41,692 bases of DNA from a virus. Location of the stretch: the IMG/VR virus record IMGVR_UViG_3300021197_001025, positions 1-41,692 of that record; one strand, written 5' to 3'. The notes below the pieces were generated by a model that was not told where the DNA came from, did not search any database, and worked only from the letters and a program-made list of their open reading frames with translations. This document shows positions 14,499-24,500 of the stretch, in pieces. A program made the translations under genes and the position numbers. Within the stretch, counting starts at the first letter, position 1. Each line of letters starts with the position of its first letter.

Positions 14499-15032
14499 TT
14501 ATCGAAGGGGTCGGGGGTGGGACCTGTCGATCTCCAGCTTCGGAGTGGCGAAGTCCACGGTCAGGAGGGCTCGAGTGATCTTGGGGTGGGTGTTCCAGCA
14601 CTCATGCTCATGGGATGGGTCGAACATGGCGACACCTCCCTCGACGTGGGGGCAGACGATGTCCTTGGCCCTCATGCCGCAGCCTTCGGGCACCACCAGG
14701 CCCAGGTCGTACCGGAGGACGCCGGGGATGTCCTCCTCGTGCGGGAGGATCTGGGACTCAGGCCCCAGGATGGAGATGGCGGCGTTGACCAGGCACGGAA
14801 CGTCATGCAGGAACCTGGCGAGGCATGGGACCAGCTCGCAGTGGGAGTGGATCCAGTTGCCCTGGTAGCAAAGTCCGAAGACATCCCAGCCACCCTCATA
14901 GCAAACGTCTCTCCCCTTCGGGGACTCCATGAACAGCTCGTCCCTCAGAGCCTCGTATTCGCCGCGTACGGCCTTCCAGTTGTCTGCGAGGGTCTCGGCC
15001 CATTCCGCACCGTTCGGGTCGTAGAACGTCAC
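14499..15032 (-). CDS. Aspartyl/asparaginyl beta-hydroxylase-like 2OG-Fe(II) oxygenase
   Basis: A 177-residue protein resembling the catalytic domain of aspartyl/asparaginyl beta-hydroxylases. Iron-ligand His residues fit QILPHEED (about residue 100) and PSHEHECWN (about 150). Between them are the family's LRYDLGLVVPEGCGMR and GGVAMFD segments, and an Arg after the second His (KITRALLTVDF) suits 2-oxoglutarate binding. The usual MHLGL/YHLGL His is Asp here. Such enzymes hydroxylate a side chain or a lipid; the target is unknown. The start is GTG at 15032 in a GTGA overlap. It is the last late gene, after large terminase. Confidence 0.75.
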   Translation of the reverse strand: MTFYDPNGAEWAETLADNWKAVRGEYEALRDELFMESPKGRDVCYEGGWDVFGLCYQGNWIHSHCELVPCLARFLHDVPCLVNAAISILGPESQILPHEEDIPGVLRYDLGLVVPEGCGMRAKDIVCPHVEGGVAMFDPSHEHECWNTHPKITRALLTVDFATPKLEIDRSHPRPLR

Positions 15033-15568
15033 AGGAGGCGGCCTCGCTGCCCTTCGTATCGAAGCTGGTAGTGCCTCGATCCGGCGAAGGCTCGAGAGTC
15101 TGATGCCAGGTTGCCGTTGGTGGCGTAGATAAACTCGACCGATGGGGCGATCGTGCCTGTCTGGCCGTTGTAGTTCACGAAGGCCTCGTCCCAGGCCGCG
15201 TCCCGCAGGGCCTCGGTGCCGTACTCCCATGCGACTCGAAACAGCTTGGCGTTTCCGCTCGAGACGGTGGTGGCCTGGATGCCGGTGCCGATCTTGTACC
15301 CGTTCGGGAAGATCATCCGAGCGTTCCAGTTGGGGTAGAAGAGCAGGAAGTCGCCGGCAGAGTTCGGATCGACCAGCTGGGTCGGAATGCTCAGCCTCAT
15401 CTCGATCTTCAGCGTCCCGTCTTTTCGGATCGGGGTCGCCCCAGAGATGGCCAGGTTGGCCGAAAGGAACGTGCTTTCGGAGACCAGCGTGTTGTTGGTA
15501 TCGACTTGGGTGGCACTGGTCAGCGAGAGACCGTCAGCCACGAACGTGTAGTTGGTTGCTTGAGGCAT
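15029..15568 (-). CDS. Putative virion or fiber-type protein
   Basis: A 179-residue, beta-rich, Asn/Thr/Ser-rich protein (ATNYTFVADGLSLTSATQVDT, LFYPNWNARMIFPNG, SVEFIYATNG). It looks like a small structural or head/tail-decorating protein, but I cannot match a family. The ATG overlaps the terminase stop in TGATG and has AAGGAGG upstream. It ends in a GTGA overlap with the hydroxylase-like gene, so the three are coupled. Confidence 0.55.
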   Translation of the reverse strand: MPQATNYTFVADGLSLTSATQVDTNNTLVSESTFLSANLAISGATPIRKDGTLKIEMRLSIPTQLVDPNSAGDFLLFYPNWNARMIFPNGYKIGTGIQATTVSSGNAKLFRVAWEYGTEALRDAAWDEAFVNYNGQTGTIAPSVEFIYATNGNLASDSRAFAGSRHYQLRYEGQRGRLL

Positions 15569-17274
15569 CAATCCCTCCTTCGGATCCAGCTGGTGGTTTG
15601 TCGGTTGATCTTGAATGCCGCATAGTGCTCGTCGAGAGCGTCCTCGAGCCACTGGGCTCGGCGGTTGTTGGCGGCGACTTCGGGGTCCATGTTCATGAGC
15701 TCGAGCCATTGGGCGCAGCAGCTGCCCAGGGCGTCGATCTCGTCATCATGCTTCAGGCAGTTCCGTTCCCTGGTCAGCATCGTCCACTGACGCTGTAGGT
15801 CCTGGTTGTGCGCGACGTCAGGGTGGAACACCAGGCGGTGACTGTTGGCCAGGGGCTCGAGGACCGAGATGATCCTGACCTCCTTCTGGCCATGGACTCG
15901 GACGTTCTCGAGGCCGGAGGCCCAGCCGTCGGGGTAGTCAGGCTGCTCGTCGGGCTCGAGAAACATGCCCTGAAGCACGGGCTCGAGCAGTGCGGTGAAC
16001 ATACTCGAGCCGAAGTTGTCTTCGACGTGAATGCGATCGACCCGATGTTCCCGGCAGGCTAGGCAGATCCCTTCGAGGGTCTCCCGCTCGAACCCGCCCT
16101 GGAAAGCCTTGACGGCTTTGACGTACAGGAATCCGTTGAGGTGGGCGACGATTGCCACGGCCGTCTTGTCGGCACCCTTGCCGGACGGGTCGATGAAGGC
16201 GTAGGTCCCGGTGTATTCGACCCACTGATCGCTGAACATGATCGGCGAGTAGAAGCCGTCGCCGGCGAACCCCAGGCTCGGGATCTCCTCGTACCTGGTC
16301 GATCCGCCTCGATCGTTCTTCATTCCCCAGGCGATGGTGAGGGGGGCTCGGTCTCGCTGAACCGGGAAGACGACCAGGTCCTGGAGCTTGAGCGGATACT
16401 TGAGCTCGTCGCCGAGCGTCTGGAGCATCGCGTACTGCATCCCGTAGGTCGATCGACCCTCGGATGCCTGGCGGTCGATGAGCTCCGTGAGGTCGAACCG
16501 TGTGGGCCACACGCTGTCGTCGGGCTGAACCTCGCCTCGATCGAGAGCCTCCTGGAGCTCGGGTGCCAGGTCGGGCGGGGCCGCCCAGTCGCCGCCTGGG
16601 TACTGAGCTGGCCAGGAGCGGAAGGCGTACCCGGCCTCCTCGGCCAGCTTGGTGTAGAGCGACTCGACGTGGTGATTCGTGCCCAGGAAGACGACGTCGC
16701 CACCAGGGATCAAGATGTTGTCGAACTCCTTGACCTCTTCTCGGAGGCGGGTTCGCATGTCTAGAGTCAGGGTCGTCTGCGTCGTCTCGACGTCGTCCGA
16801 GATGATTAGGGTCGCTCGAGACCCGGTGATCTGGCCCGTGATCGACGCCGCCGTGAATGAAGGCGTCCGATCGGACGGGGCCTGCCGGATGTCGAAGTTG
16901 AGGGCGGAATCCCGTTGCCCTGCGATCCGATCGGGCACCATGTGCTGAAGGAACGGGACCTGGCCGATCCACTTCCTCGCCATGTATAGCGAGTCCTTCG
17001 AGTGCTTCTCTGACTTGGAGACCAGGAGGATCCGTTGATTCTGGTCGCGGAACAATCGCCAGATGCAGTACGCGAGCGTCACCCAGGTTTTGGCAGCACC
17101 ACGGAACGCCCGCACGCCTCGACGCTTGGGGCCATGCTGAAGCCACTGGGCGATCTGCCGCTGGTGCGGTGCCGGCGTCGGGAGGTTCACTGCGAGCCAG
17201 AGCTGCTCGAGGAAGTAGTCGAAGTCGTTGGTGAGTCGCTCGAGGTATTCCTCGAGCTGGACTTGGTCACTCAC
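15568..17274 (-). CDS. terL: Terminase large subunit (T7 gp19-like)
   Basis: A 568-residue packaging motor. The ATPase has a Walker A-like RAFRGAAKT (about residue 55-63), ILLVSKSEKHS, and Walker B LIISDDVET (about 156). The C-terminal nuclease domain starts with FIDPSGKGADKTAVAIV (about 356) and includes a second acidic site in IHVEDNFGSSMF. It pumps DNA into the head and cuts it, working with the small terminase and portal. The start is GTG at 17274, overlapping the previous stop (GTGA). Length and motif spacing fit T7-like terminases. Confidence 0.95.
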   Translation of the reverse strand: MSDQVQLEEYLERLTNDFDYFLEQLWLAVNLPTPAPHQRQIAQWLQHGPKRRGVRAFRGAAKTWVTLAYCIWRLFRDQNQRILLVSKSEKHSKDSLYMARKWIGQVPFLQHMVPDRIAGQRDSALNFDIRQAPSDRTPSFTAASITGQITGSRATLIISDDVETTQTTLTLDMRTRLREEVKEFDNILIPGGDVVFLGTNHHVESLYTKLAEEAGYAFRSWPAQYPGGDWAAPPDLAPELQEALDRGEVQPDDSVWPTRFDLTELIDRQASEGRSTYGMQYAMLQTLGDELKYPLKLQDLVVFPVQRDRAPLTIAWGMKNDRGGSTRYEEIPSLGFAGDGFYSPIMFSDQWVEYTGTYAFIDPSGKGADKTAVAIVAHLNGFLYVKAVKAFQGGFERETLEGICLACREHRVDRIHVEDNFGSSMFTALLEPVLQGMFLEPDEQPDYPDGWASGLENVRVHGQKEVRIISVLEPLANSHRLVFHPDVAHNQDLQRQWTMLTRERNCLKHDDEIDALGSCCAQWLELMNMDPEVAANNRRAQWLEDALDEHYAAFKINRQTTSWIRRRD

Positions 17275-17414
17275 TTCTTCCGCTTCTTCTTTGCGGTCTT
17301 GGCGGATGCCTTGAATGCCGCGTCAGTCGGCGCGCCCTTATCGCCCTTCTTCCGCATCTTCTTGCCGGCCTTCTTCTTTGCGTTGATGTTTGCGTAGAGT
17401 CCGCGCTTGGCCAT
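17271..17414 (-). CDS. Small very basic protein, 47 residues
   Basis: A 47-residue protein, MAKRGLYANINAKKKAGKK then MRKKGDKGAPTDAAF and a Lys/Arg-rich tail. More than a third of the residues are Lys or Arg. The pattern (GLYANI, KGAPT, FKASAKTAK) is a recurrent short phage protein near the terminase, function unknown; nucleic-acid or head binding is plausible. The ATG at 17414 follows a GAGGT stretch, and the stop overlaps the terminase GTG start. Confidence 0.75.
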   Translation of the reverse strand: MAKRGLYANINAKKKAGKKMRKKGDKGAPTDAAFKASAKTAKKKRKK

Positions 17415-17417
17415 GTT

Positions 17418-18074
17418 TTACCTCATTGGTTCGAGATAGGGAGTTCCGTCGATCACCACCGCGCATGATATCACGGGCTTGCTTGGGTACTTTGCTGCGT
17501 ATCGCATGGCGGGGTGGCGGATGTCCACCCCGCACCCGACGGCCATGCCCCAGTACGCGCCGGTCTCTCGAGCAATGTATTGGATGCCGGCCACCGAGTG
17601 GACGTGCCCCATGACCGTGCTCTGACCTGCTGCCAGGGCCGCGTTCATGTGCGGATACTTGCCGCCGAACCCTTCGCCGTGGAAGTACCGGACTCCGTCG
17701 ATCGTGACTGACGGGACCCAGTTCCAGGTCGGCGTGTTCCATGCGTCGGCGTACCCCCTGATGAGTGAGTCTGGGATCCCTACTGATCGAGCCTGGCGAA
17801 CGGATCTTTCGTCGTGGTTGCCCACGGTGACGTCTGCATTTGGGAACGAATCATGCCACCAGGCGATCCGTTTGAGGGTCCGCCGGTACTCGGTCTGCGA
17901 GTCAGGAGCTTCGTGATCGGGGTCCCAGCGTCCCCATCGGTGGGCATCGACGATGTCTCCGATGAATACGGTCTTGGTCGTCTTGTGCTTTCGTTGCATT
18001 CGGACGACGTGGGATCGGTACCGGGTGAGGTCGGCCGGGCAGTGGAGGTCGCCGATCACCAGTACCTTCGTCAC
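17418..18074 (-). CDS. Calcineurin-like metallophosphoesterase
   Basis: A 218-residue phosphoesterase with all metal-binding motifs in order: GDLHC (about residue 8), GDIVDAH (about 38), GNHDE (about 85) and GHVHS (about 155). The family uses two metal ions to cleave phosphate esters; substrates range from nucleic acids to phosphoproteins and cannot be told from sequence. The start is GTG at 18074 in a GTGA overlap with the previous gene. Placement between the terminase subunits is common in marine podovirus-type genomes. Confidence 0.88.
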   Translation of the reverse strand: MTKVLVIGDLHCPADLTRYRSHVVRMQRKHKTTKTVFIGDIVDAHRWGRWDPDHEAPDSQTEYRRTLKRIAWWHDSFPNADVTVGNHDERSVRQARSVGIPDSLIRGYADAWNTPTWNWVPSVTIDGVRYFHGEGFGGKYPHMNAALAAGQSTVMGHVHSVAGIQYIARETGAYWGMAVGCGVDIRHPAMRYAAKYPSKPVISCAVVIDGTPYLEPMR

Positions 18075-18301
18075 TTCAGCTCTCTCATCTGCATGATCGA
18101 GCACTTCGGGATCGTGATGACGTAGTCGTAGGTGCTCAGCTCGGGCTTGATGCCTGCCACCAGGACGACGTGCGTGTCCTGGTCCCGAAGCAGCCATCCG
18201 AGGTTTTGGATCCGCTGCGGTTCTGGGATCTCGTGCTCTTCGACGTCTGAGTTGTCTGCCGGCTCAGCACTATCCAGCCACTCGACCAGGACTACCTTCA
18301 T
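18071..18301 (-). CDS. Hypothetical protein, 76 residues
   Basis: A 76-residue protein of alternating strands: MKVVLVEWLDSA, LGWLLRDQDTHVVLVAGI, and YVITIPKCSIMQMREL, with an acidic loop in between. No motif recognised. The ATG at 18301 has GGAGG 6 bases upstream and overlaps the small terminase end by 32 bases. Its stop overlaps the phosphoesterase GTG. Confidence 0.62.
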   Translation of the reverse strand: MKVVLVEWLDSAEPADNSDVEEHEIPEPQRIQNLGWLLRDQDTHVVLVAGIKPELSTYDYVITIPKCSIMQMRELK

Positions 18302-18584
18302 GTGATCCCTCCGTGATGTCATCCATAGGTGGCAGCTGCGGCTGGATGTTCACCCCCCTGGACTGCATCTCGCGGATCAGGGATCCGATCGGGTTCTCAT
18401 CGGTGGCGACGGCGGAAACGCCGGCGTCCTTCAACCGTTGCCGGACCACGTTCAGATCGGCCGCCGAAGCCTGCATTCGGACCGGACCGTCTTGGGTCAT
18501 TATCTCTCGACCGTTGACCAGGACATCCAGAAGAGCCTTGTCGAGCTCGTCGCTGAGCTTCTCGATGGGGGAAGGTGACTTCAT
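18270..18584 (-). CDS. terS: Terminase small subunit (T7 gp18-like), putative
   Basis: A 104-residue protein. It has a helical start (IEKLSDELDKALLDVLVNG) and the block RMQASAADLNVVRQRLKDAG, which is the recurring core of small terminase subunits in T7-like phages (ASAxDLNVIRQxLKDN). It would recognise concatemer DNA and hand it to the large subunit. The ATG at 18584 is in an ATGA overlap with the giant internal virion gene. Confidence 0.75.
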   Translation of the reverse strand: MKSPSPIEKLSDELDKALLDVLVNGREIMTQDGPVRMQASAADLNVVRQRLKDAGVSAVATDENPIGSLIREMQSRGVNIQPQLPPMDDITEGSHEGSPGRVAG

Positions 18585-21500
18585 CGCTTGAATGCCTCCG
18601 GGACCACGGGGAGGTCCGTTGCGCGATACAGCATTCGCAGGATCGCCTGATTCTGGAATGGCAGCATGGTTGCTGCCTTGTAATACGTCTGGTCATCGAC
18701 CTCGCCTGGGCCGGCGACGTCGTACAGGATGTCGCCCATCCGGTCGGCCGTGCTTGCGGTCGGCCCCAAGCCCTGGATGACTGCTCGAGCTCCAGCGTCT
18801 CCGCTGTAGAAGCCTTGGCTGGCACCACCGCCCACCCTGTTGTCGAACAGCACGCCAGGGCTCACTGGAACGCCCAGGGCGTCCGTCAGGCCCCAGGCCC
18901 GAGAGATCGGCCCGCTGAGGCCGGAGTAGACGAAAGCCTTGTACGCCATCCCGGCGGGGTTGGTCTTCCATTCCTCGGCAGACTCGCTCAGCTTCCGCCG
19001 GCCGGACAGATGGTTGGTGATTGCGTCAGTCGTCGCACCCAGGGCCATGTAGGTGGTCAGGTACCAGAGCTGGTACTTCGCCGGCATCTGGCTCATGGGC
19101 AGCATCCGCTGGTGCTGGAACGCCATCATGAACGTCTGGAACTGATTGAGCAGCTTGCCCCAGGTGTTGAAGTTGACCAGGGGGCGGTCGAACGCCCCAG
19201 GAGTCACGACCAGGTGGCGGTTCACTTCATCATCGACTCGAGCTTGAATTGTCTCGAGCAGGTCTCGGGTCGCAACGTCGTTGATGTCCCACTCAGCGAA
19301 ACCGTTGACGAACAGCTTCTTCTCGTTCCTCATGTAGTCGTCGAAGCTCATGACTTCGCGGATCGCTCGGCCGTCTGCCAGCGTCCCCTTTGAGTACGTC
19401 TGGGAATGGAACAGCTCGGCTCGCTCGACGTTCAGCCCTAGCTGGTTGACCTTGGCGAGCTGGTACTTGCTCATGCGGACCTTCTTGAGGGCATCGGCCT
19501 CGCTCATCCCTTCGTCCATGAGCTTCTTGGCTCGGATCATCTTCTTGCTGAGCGTGGTCATCCGCTCGAACGTCAACATGCCGGCGAGCCGCTTGTTGGT
19601 GTTCGTGATCCAGTTCATGCCGCTGAGGTGGCTAGACACTTCGGAAAGCCTGGTAGAGCCGTGCTCGATCATTGCACTCACGACCCTGGCCTTGCCCGCG
19701 CCGTATCCCAGGTCGCGGACATCGAAGTCCATGTCGCTCCGTGCCCTGGTCGTGGTCATGTGGTCGGTCCACAACTGGAACAGCTCGAGATCCTTCCTCG
19801 AGAAGTTCTTCATTAGTCCGATCAGCCTGGGGAACTGGGCAAGCGATCGCGGGTTCTGGAGCAGGTACAGCGTGATCGGAGCCAGGTCGTTGAGCTGAGC
19901 CCAGCCCACGGATCCCAGCTTGTTCATGAAGTTGTATCGCTGCACGGTGCGGCCGAAGAAGCTCAAGAAGCTGTCCGGGTCGCTGATGCCTCGGTTGGGC
20001 ATCTGCCCGGTCATCGCCTGCATTGGAGTGACCAGGTCGCGGCGAGCCTTGGAGTGAGCCGAGGCGATCTTGTTGGCGAGCTCCATGTCGCCGGCTCGTT
20101 CAGCCAGGGCACGCATTCGGTTGAACTGCGTGTCCAGGACATCTGCCAGGTCGTCGGCGGTCTCAACCTTGCGACCGTCACTGGTGCGGTAGTTGTCCCA
20201 GGTCTCGCTGTTCTGCTGGATCGCCCGCCGGACTCCGATGTGGCCGGCCACGTTGTAGTCGTAGCGCATGACCTGGTTCTGGAGCCCGTCATCCAGGAAA
20301 TCCTGGACGGTCGCGTAGTTGATGCCGAGCGATCGCTCTCGCAGCGGGCGAGGGACCGCCTGCATGTGAGCAGCAACCCCGTGTCCTCGCACGGGGTCAC
20401 TGATTGCGTCTCGGATGCTGGTCGCTTGTTCGCGGTACCGCTGCCTCAGTCGGTCGAGGTATTGGGCTCGGAGTCTCTCGTCAAGACTTCCGACAGGGAT
20501 CTTCCGCTGAGGTCGAGGAGATCCTCCAGCATCTCCGTCGGGTCGCGGAGCGAGTGGACTGCCGCTGCGCGGTCGAGGGGCATCCCCTGCTCCATCAGCT
20601 CGATCAGCAGGCGAAACGTCCTCGCCTCGAACTGGTTTCGAGCCAGCGTCTGGAGCCTCTGCACCTCGTCGAGGGGCAGCTGGTAGATCGGGAGTGGTGA
20701 CATCGGGTGATCCCTTCGGTGTTACTTTAGCAGCCATGCTACGGGTTGTCAACCCGTTCTTGAAGACCATGTCAAGAGCGTTGTCATCGAGCCAGGAATC
20801 CGGATCGACGACGTCGAACTTGGCCTTGTTGGTCCTGGGTACGTCAGCGGTGTAGAGCCCCATGCTCTTGAGCTTGACTCGCCGGCCCCCACCAAGGTCC
20901 CAATATCCGCCGTTCTCGTTGACCTCACGCCAGGTTCGAGTCGGGTTGTCTGCGTAGTCGTTGGCAACCATGCCATTCGGAACGTGCCGGCCAGTGTGAA
21001 TCGAGCGAGCACTGAGGCGTTCCATCACCTTCCTGGGCGGCATGTCCACCGTGACGACATGGACGTCGTAGCCCGCGTCTGCGAACTTAGAGATCATCTT
21101 CGAGAGCGTTGCCTGGCTGTCGCCGACCTTCGGAATGATGGCGTTAGACCCGCCTTCGATGACCTGGTCAATCATGCGGTCCAGGATCATCTTGGATTCG
21201 TCGTGCGTTCCGAAAGCCCCCTGATCCTCGAACTCGGGCAGCTTCCGCTTGATGAAGTCGCTGTCCACGATGTAAGCACCCTGGGACGCCTGGATCGAAT
21301 CGGCCATGGTGCTCTTGCCGGCCGCAGCTGGCCCCGTCAGGAACACCACCTGCCGCTCAGCTCGTGGCGTTTCAGCGCGGCCTCCGCCCACCCCCGGCTT
21401 GATGGCATTCTCGTCTCCTTCGACTCGAAGCCCCATCATGTCTTCGACGATCTGGTTGTGAAGCTCCTGCCTTTCAGGAGTGAATGCCCCACTTTCGTCC

Positions 21501-24500
21501 GTGTGTTGCTGCCGCGTCGTTCCGAGTCTCGCGGCGTTTGCCTCAGCCTCAGCTTCGACTCGCATGGTGCGGTTGGTCGCCATCGGCTCCTGGATGTTCC
21601 GAAGCGAGGCCAGGCTCGCCGGTCCGTCGGGGCCGACCAGGACGTCATGCAGGACCTGGTAGGGGTTCAATGGGTCGCCGGTAAACATCGACGGACCATC
21701 ACTGCTCTCGACCCGGATTCTGCTGTTGGCTTCCTTGAGAGCCGTCCGCAGCTTCTTCGGACCCAACGTGTCCAGGGCATGGACGAACGCGGCCACCATC
21801 GGCGTATCGAATCCGACATGGGGCACCTGGGGGATCTGGTTGAAGAAGTAGTCGTCGAACGTCTGCTTGCTTTTCTTCCATTCGCCGTGGGCCAGGAGGG
21901 CCTTCGACCAGGCGTCGTCGATGTACGCCAGTCCGCCGTTGAAATCTGGATGGGCGTTCCTGGCGAAGCCCATTTGGTTCAGTGACATCACGAGCGGCGA
22001 AGCACTCTCCCAGCGATCTCGAGCCTGGGGCTGGGCCTGGGATAGGACTTCGTCTCTGCCGACGCGCTGCCCGAACCGTGGCGTGCCATCAGGCCCGACG
22101 TAGCTGGGAGTCTCGAACTCCTGCATGACTCGAGCTGCCATGAGCGACTGGACGTAGTCCTTGCCCTCGGGGGTGAACTTGTTCCCCTTCGTGTTCCACA
22201 TTCGGGCGAAGTCGTTGTTGTCGATGACCCCGTCGTCTCGCAACCGGATCAGCAAGTCCAGGCCGAAGTCTCCCTGGTCCAGGGCAGCCCGGAAGGTTGT
22301 CTCTTCCTTAGCCTCGTCCAGGTGGCGGTTCAGGAAGGCGAACGTGCCATCAGAAATCTTCTGCGACCTGGCCGCAGCTTCGGAACCCTTTGACTGGGTC
22401 GCGGCAGCTCTGCGGTTTGCTGCGGTAGACATGGAGCCCGGCTCGCCAGGTTCCTTCATCACTCGGACCAGGACTGGCTTCTCGAATCCATCCACGACCT
22501 TGGGGTCAATACCGGCGTCAGATGCTGAGTCTCTCACCGCCTGCTTGAGCTTGACCGCGTCCTCGGGCTTGGCACCGTTGATCCCCTCGTGGATCTGCTG
22601 CATCGCCATGGTTCGGTTTGCACCGGAGTCTGGGTATCCGTCAAGCGTGACGATCGGGGTCCCGTACTCGGTGCTGGTGTCCATGGCAGCGAACCGGCCG
22701 TGGTCAGGGTTGCGGACCATGGCCTGGTTGACTTCCATGCTGTTCGAGCCGCCCGTGGGATCGGCGTAGTCGGCTGCTCGCTCGTTCATGGCTCCGTAGA
22801 CCGGATCTCGAGGGAAGCCGCCCTCGGCCGTTCTGCCGCCGTAGACGTTGTTTGACGGGTTCAGGTCCGGAGCCTCGACGACGGCCCAGTACCCAGGGAT
22901 CGACTCCCCGGTGCCGAACCGGATCACGGTCTCCTTGCCGAATGCGTACCGGACCGGAGCACCTGGGTATCCGCCGGCGGAGATGTCGTCTGGAGCCTTG
23001 AACGGATCGCTTCGGTAGCCACGCAACGGCGCGAGATCCTGGACGGGAGCTCGTTCCATTCCTTCCTCGAGTTGCTTTCGAGCTGCTTCGGCGGCCTCGT
23101 CCAGCGGATCCTTGGGCGGAGCTGCTGGCTCAGGCTCTTCCCTGGGTGCTGGGGCATCGGGCAGATCGTCGGGGTCGCGGTGGCTAGCGAACACGTCGCG
23201 GCCGGCATCGCGGTTCATCTGGCTGGCGATGTCTTCATCGACCTCGAGCTCGTCCACGGTGCGGCCTCGAAGGTCTCGCTCCTCGAGAGCTCGAGCCATG
23301 GTGTCAACGAACACGATCGGGTTGCGGCGGATCTTCTTGGGGTCATAGACCACCGGGAAGTATCGGCCCAGGTTGCCGTTCTCGGCATCCAGGATCCCGG
23401 CCCTGACCAACTGATCGCCCATTCCGTCGAAGTATTTCTCGACCCGGTCAGCGGCCTCGAGGATCAGGGGATGCACGTCCTCGGGCATCTTGACGTCGTA
23501 GCCCATCGCCTTGGCGTGCTTGCGGCGGAGAAAGTCGGTGACGGCACCCTCGAACTCGTCCTGGCCGCCCAGCATCTTGAAGTTGAGCGGCTGCCCGTCG
23601 TAGGTGATCGCTCCCCCTGAGTTCCTGTCCTTCTTGGCTCGCCGGTAGATCCGGTCCAGGTTGGACGTCAGCGATTCGGCTCGCTTCCGCAGCTGCGAGG
23701 TGATGCCCTCGGCTGATGCTCCACGCCTGGCGGTGAACGCCTGGGTGGCGGACTGCTCGGTGATCGTGTGGGCGGAGCCGCTGACCGTGCGGTAGAAGTC
23801 CTCGATGACGGCGACTGCCCTGCCGGCGGTTCTCGCCCCAGGAGTGACGATGCTCTGGGCTCTCGAGTAGAGGCCCGTGATTCCGGAGACGGTTTGGTCT
23901 GCGATCGACCCGTCGAGCTGGCCCTGGGTAGCGATCCGGTTCAGCCTGGCGGAGTTGGAAATCTCAACGACCTGCTCGAGCAGGGTCAGGACTTCCTGGT
24001 CGGGGTGAGCCAAGACCTCGAGCTGCCAGCCTTCGCGGTTTGCCTTGGCAGCCAGCTGACGCAGCTTGACGTTGACGGGGTGCTTGGGGTCTGCCGGCCG
24101 CAGCGGGGCGACGACCTGGCGTCCTTGTAGCTGAACGGGCTCGGGCTGTAGCGGAGAGATAAAAGGCTCAGGCTTTAGCGGAGAATTTGGGACCAAGGGT
24201 TCCGGTGCCAGCATCATGTCCAGGTCAGCCTCGGATTCGTCCAGGCTGGTCTTGATCGTGACGAGCTCAGCAGATTCGTACGGCGTGTCGATGTCGGCTT
24301 CTCGCCGGACGTTCGGGCTGTCAGCGACCGTCTCCATCGCCTTCTGGAGTCGCTTCTCGCGGAACCGCATGAGCTTGTTGCTGGCACCCTTGATCGCAGG
24401 GCGACCGACGAAGTGCCCGATCGGCGGGATCGCTGCACCGAACGCACCGCCCAAGGAGGCCGCGAAGATTTCGTTGTAGGCCCCTTCGATTTCGGTCGAG

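Noticed and set aside
15938-17146. 402-codon minus-strand frame within the large terminase
   Set aside because: It is a +1 shadow of the terminase, Arg/Pro/His-rich, with no start signals; the terminase frame has Walker and nuclease motifs.
22924-23208. Second possible nested frame in the giant ejection protein gene
   Set aside because: The product is Thr/Arg/Pro-rich, lacks a Shine-Dalgarno and an upstream promoter, and the main frame there is well structured.
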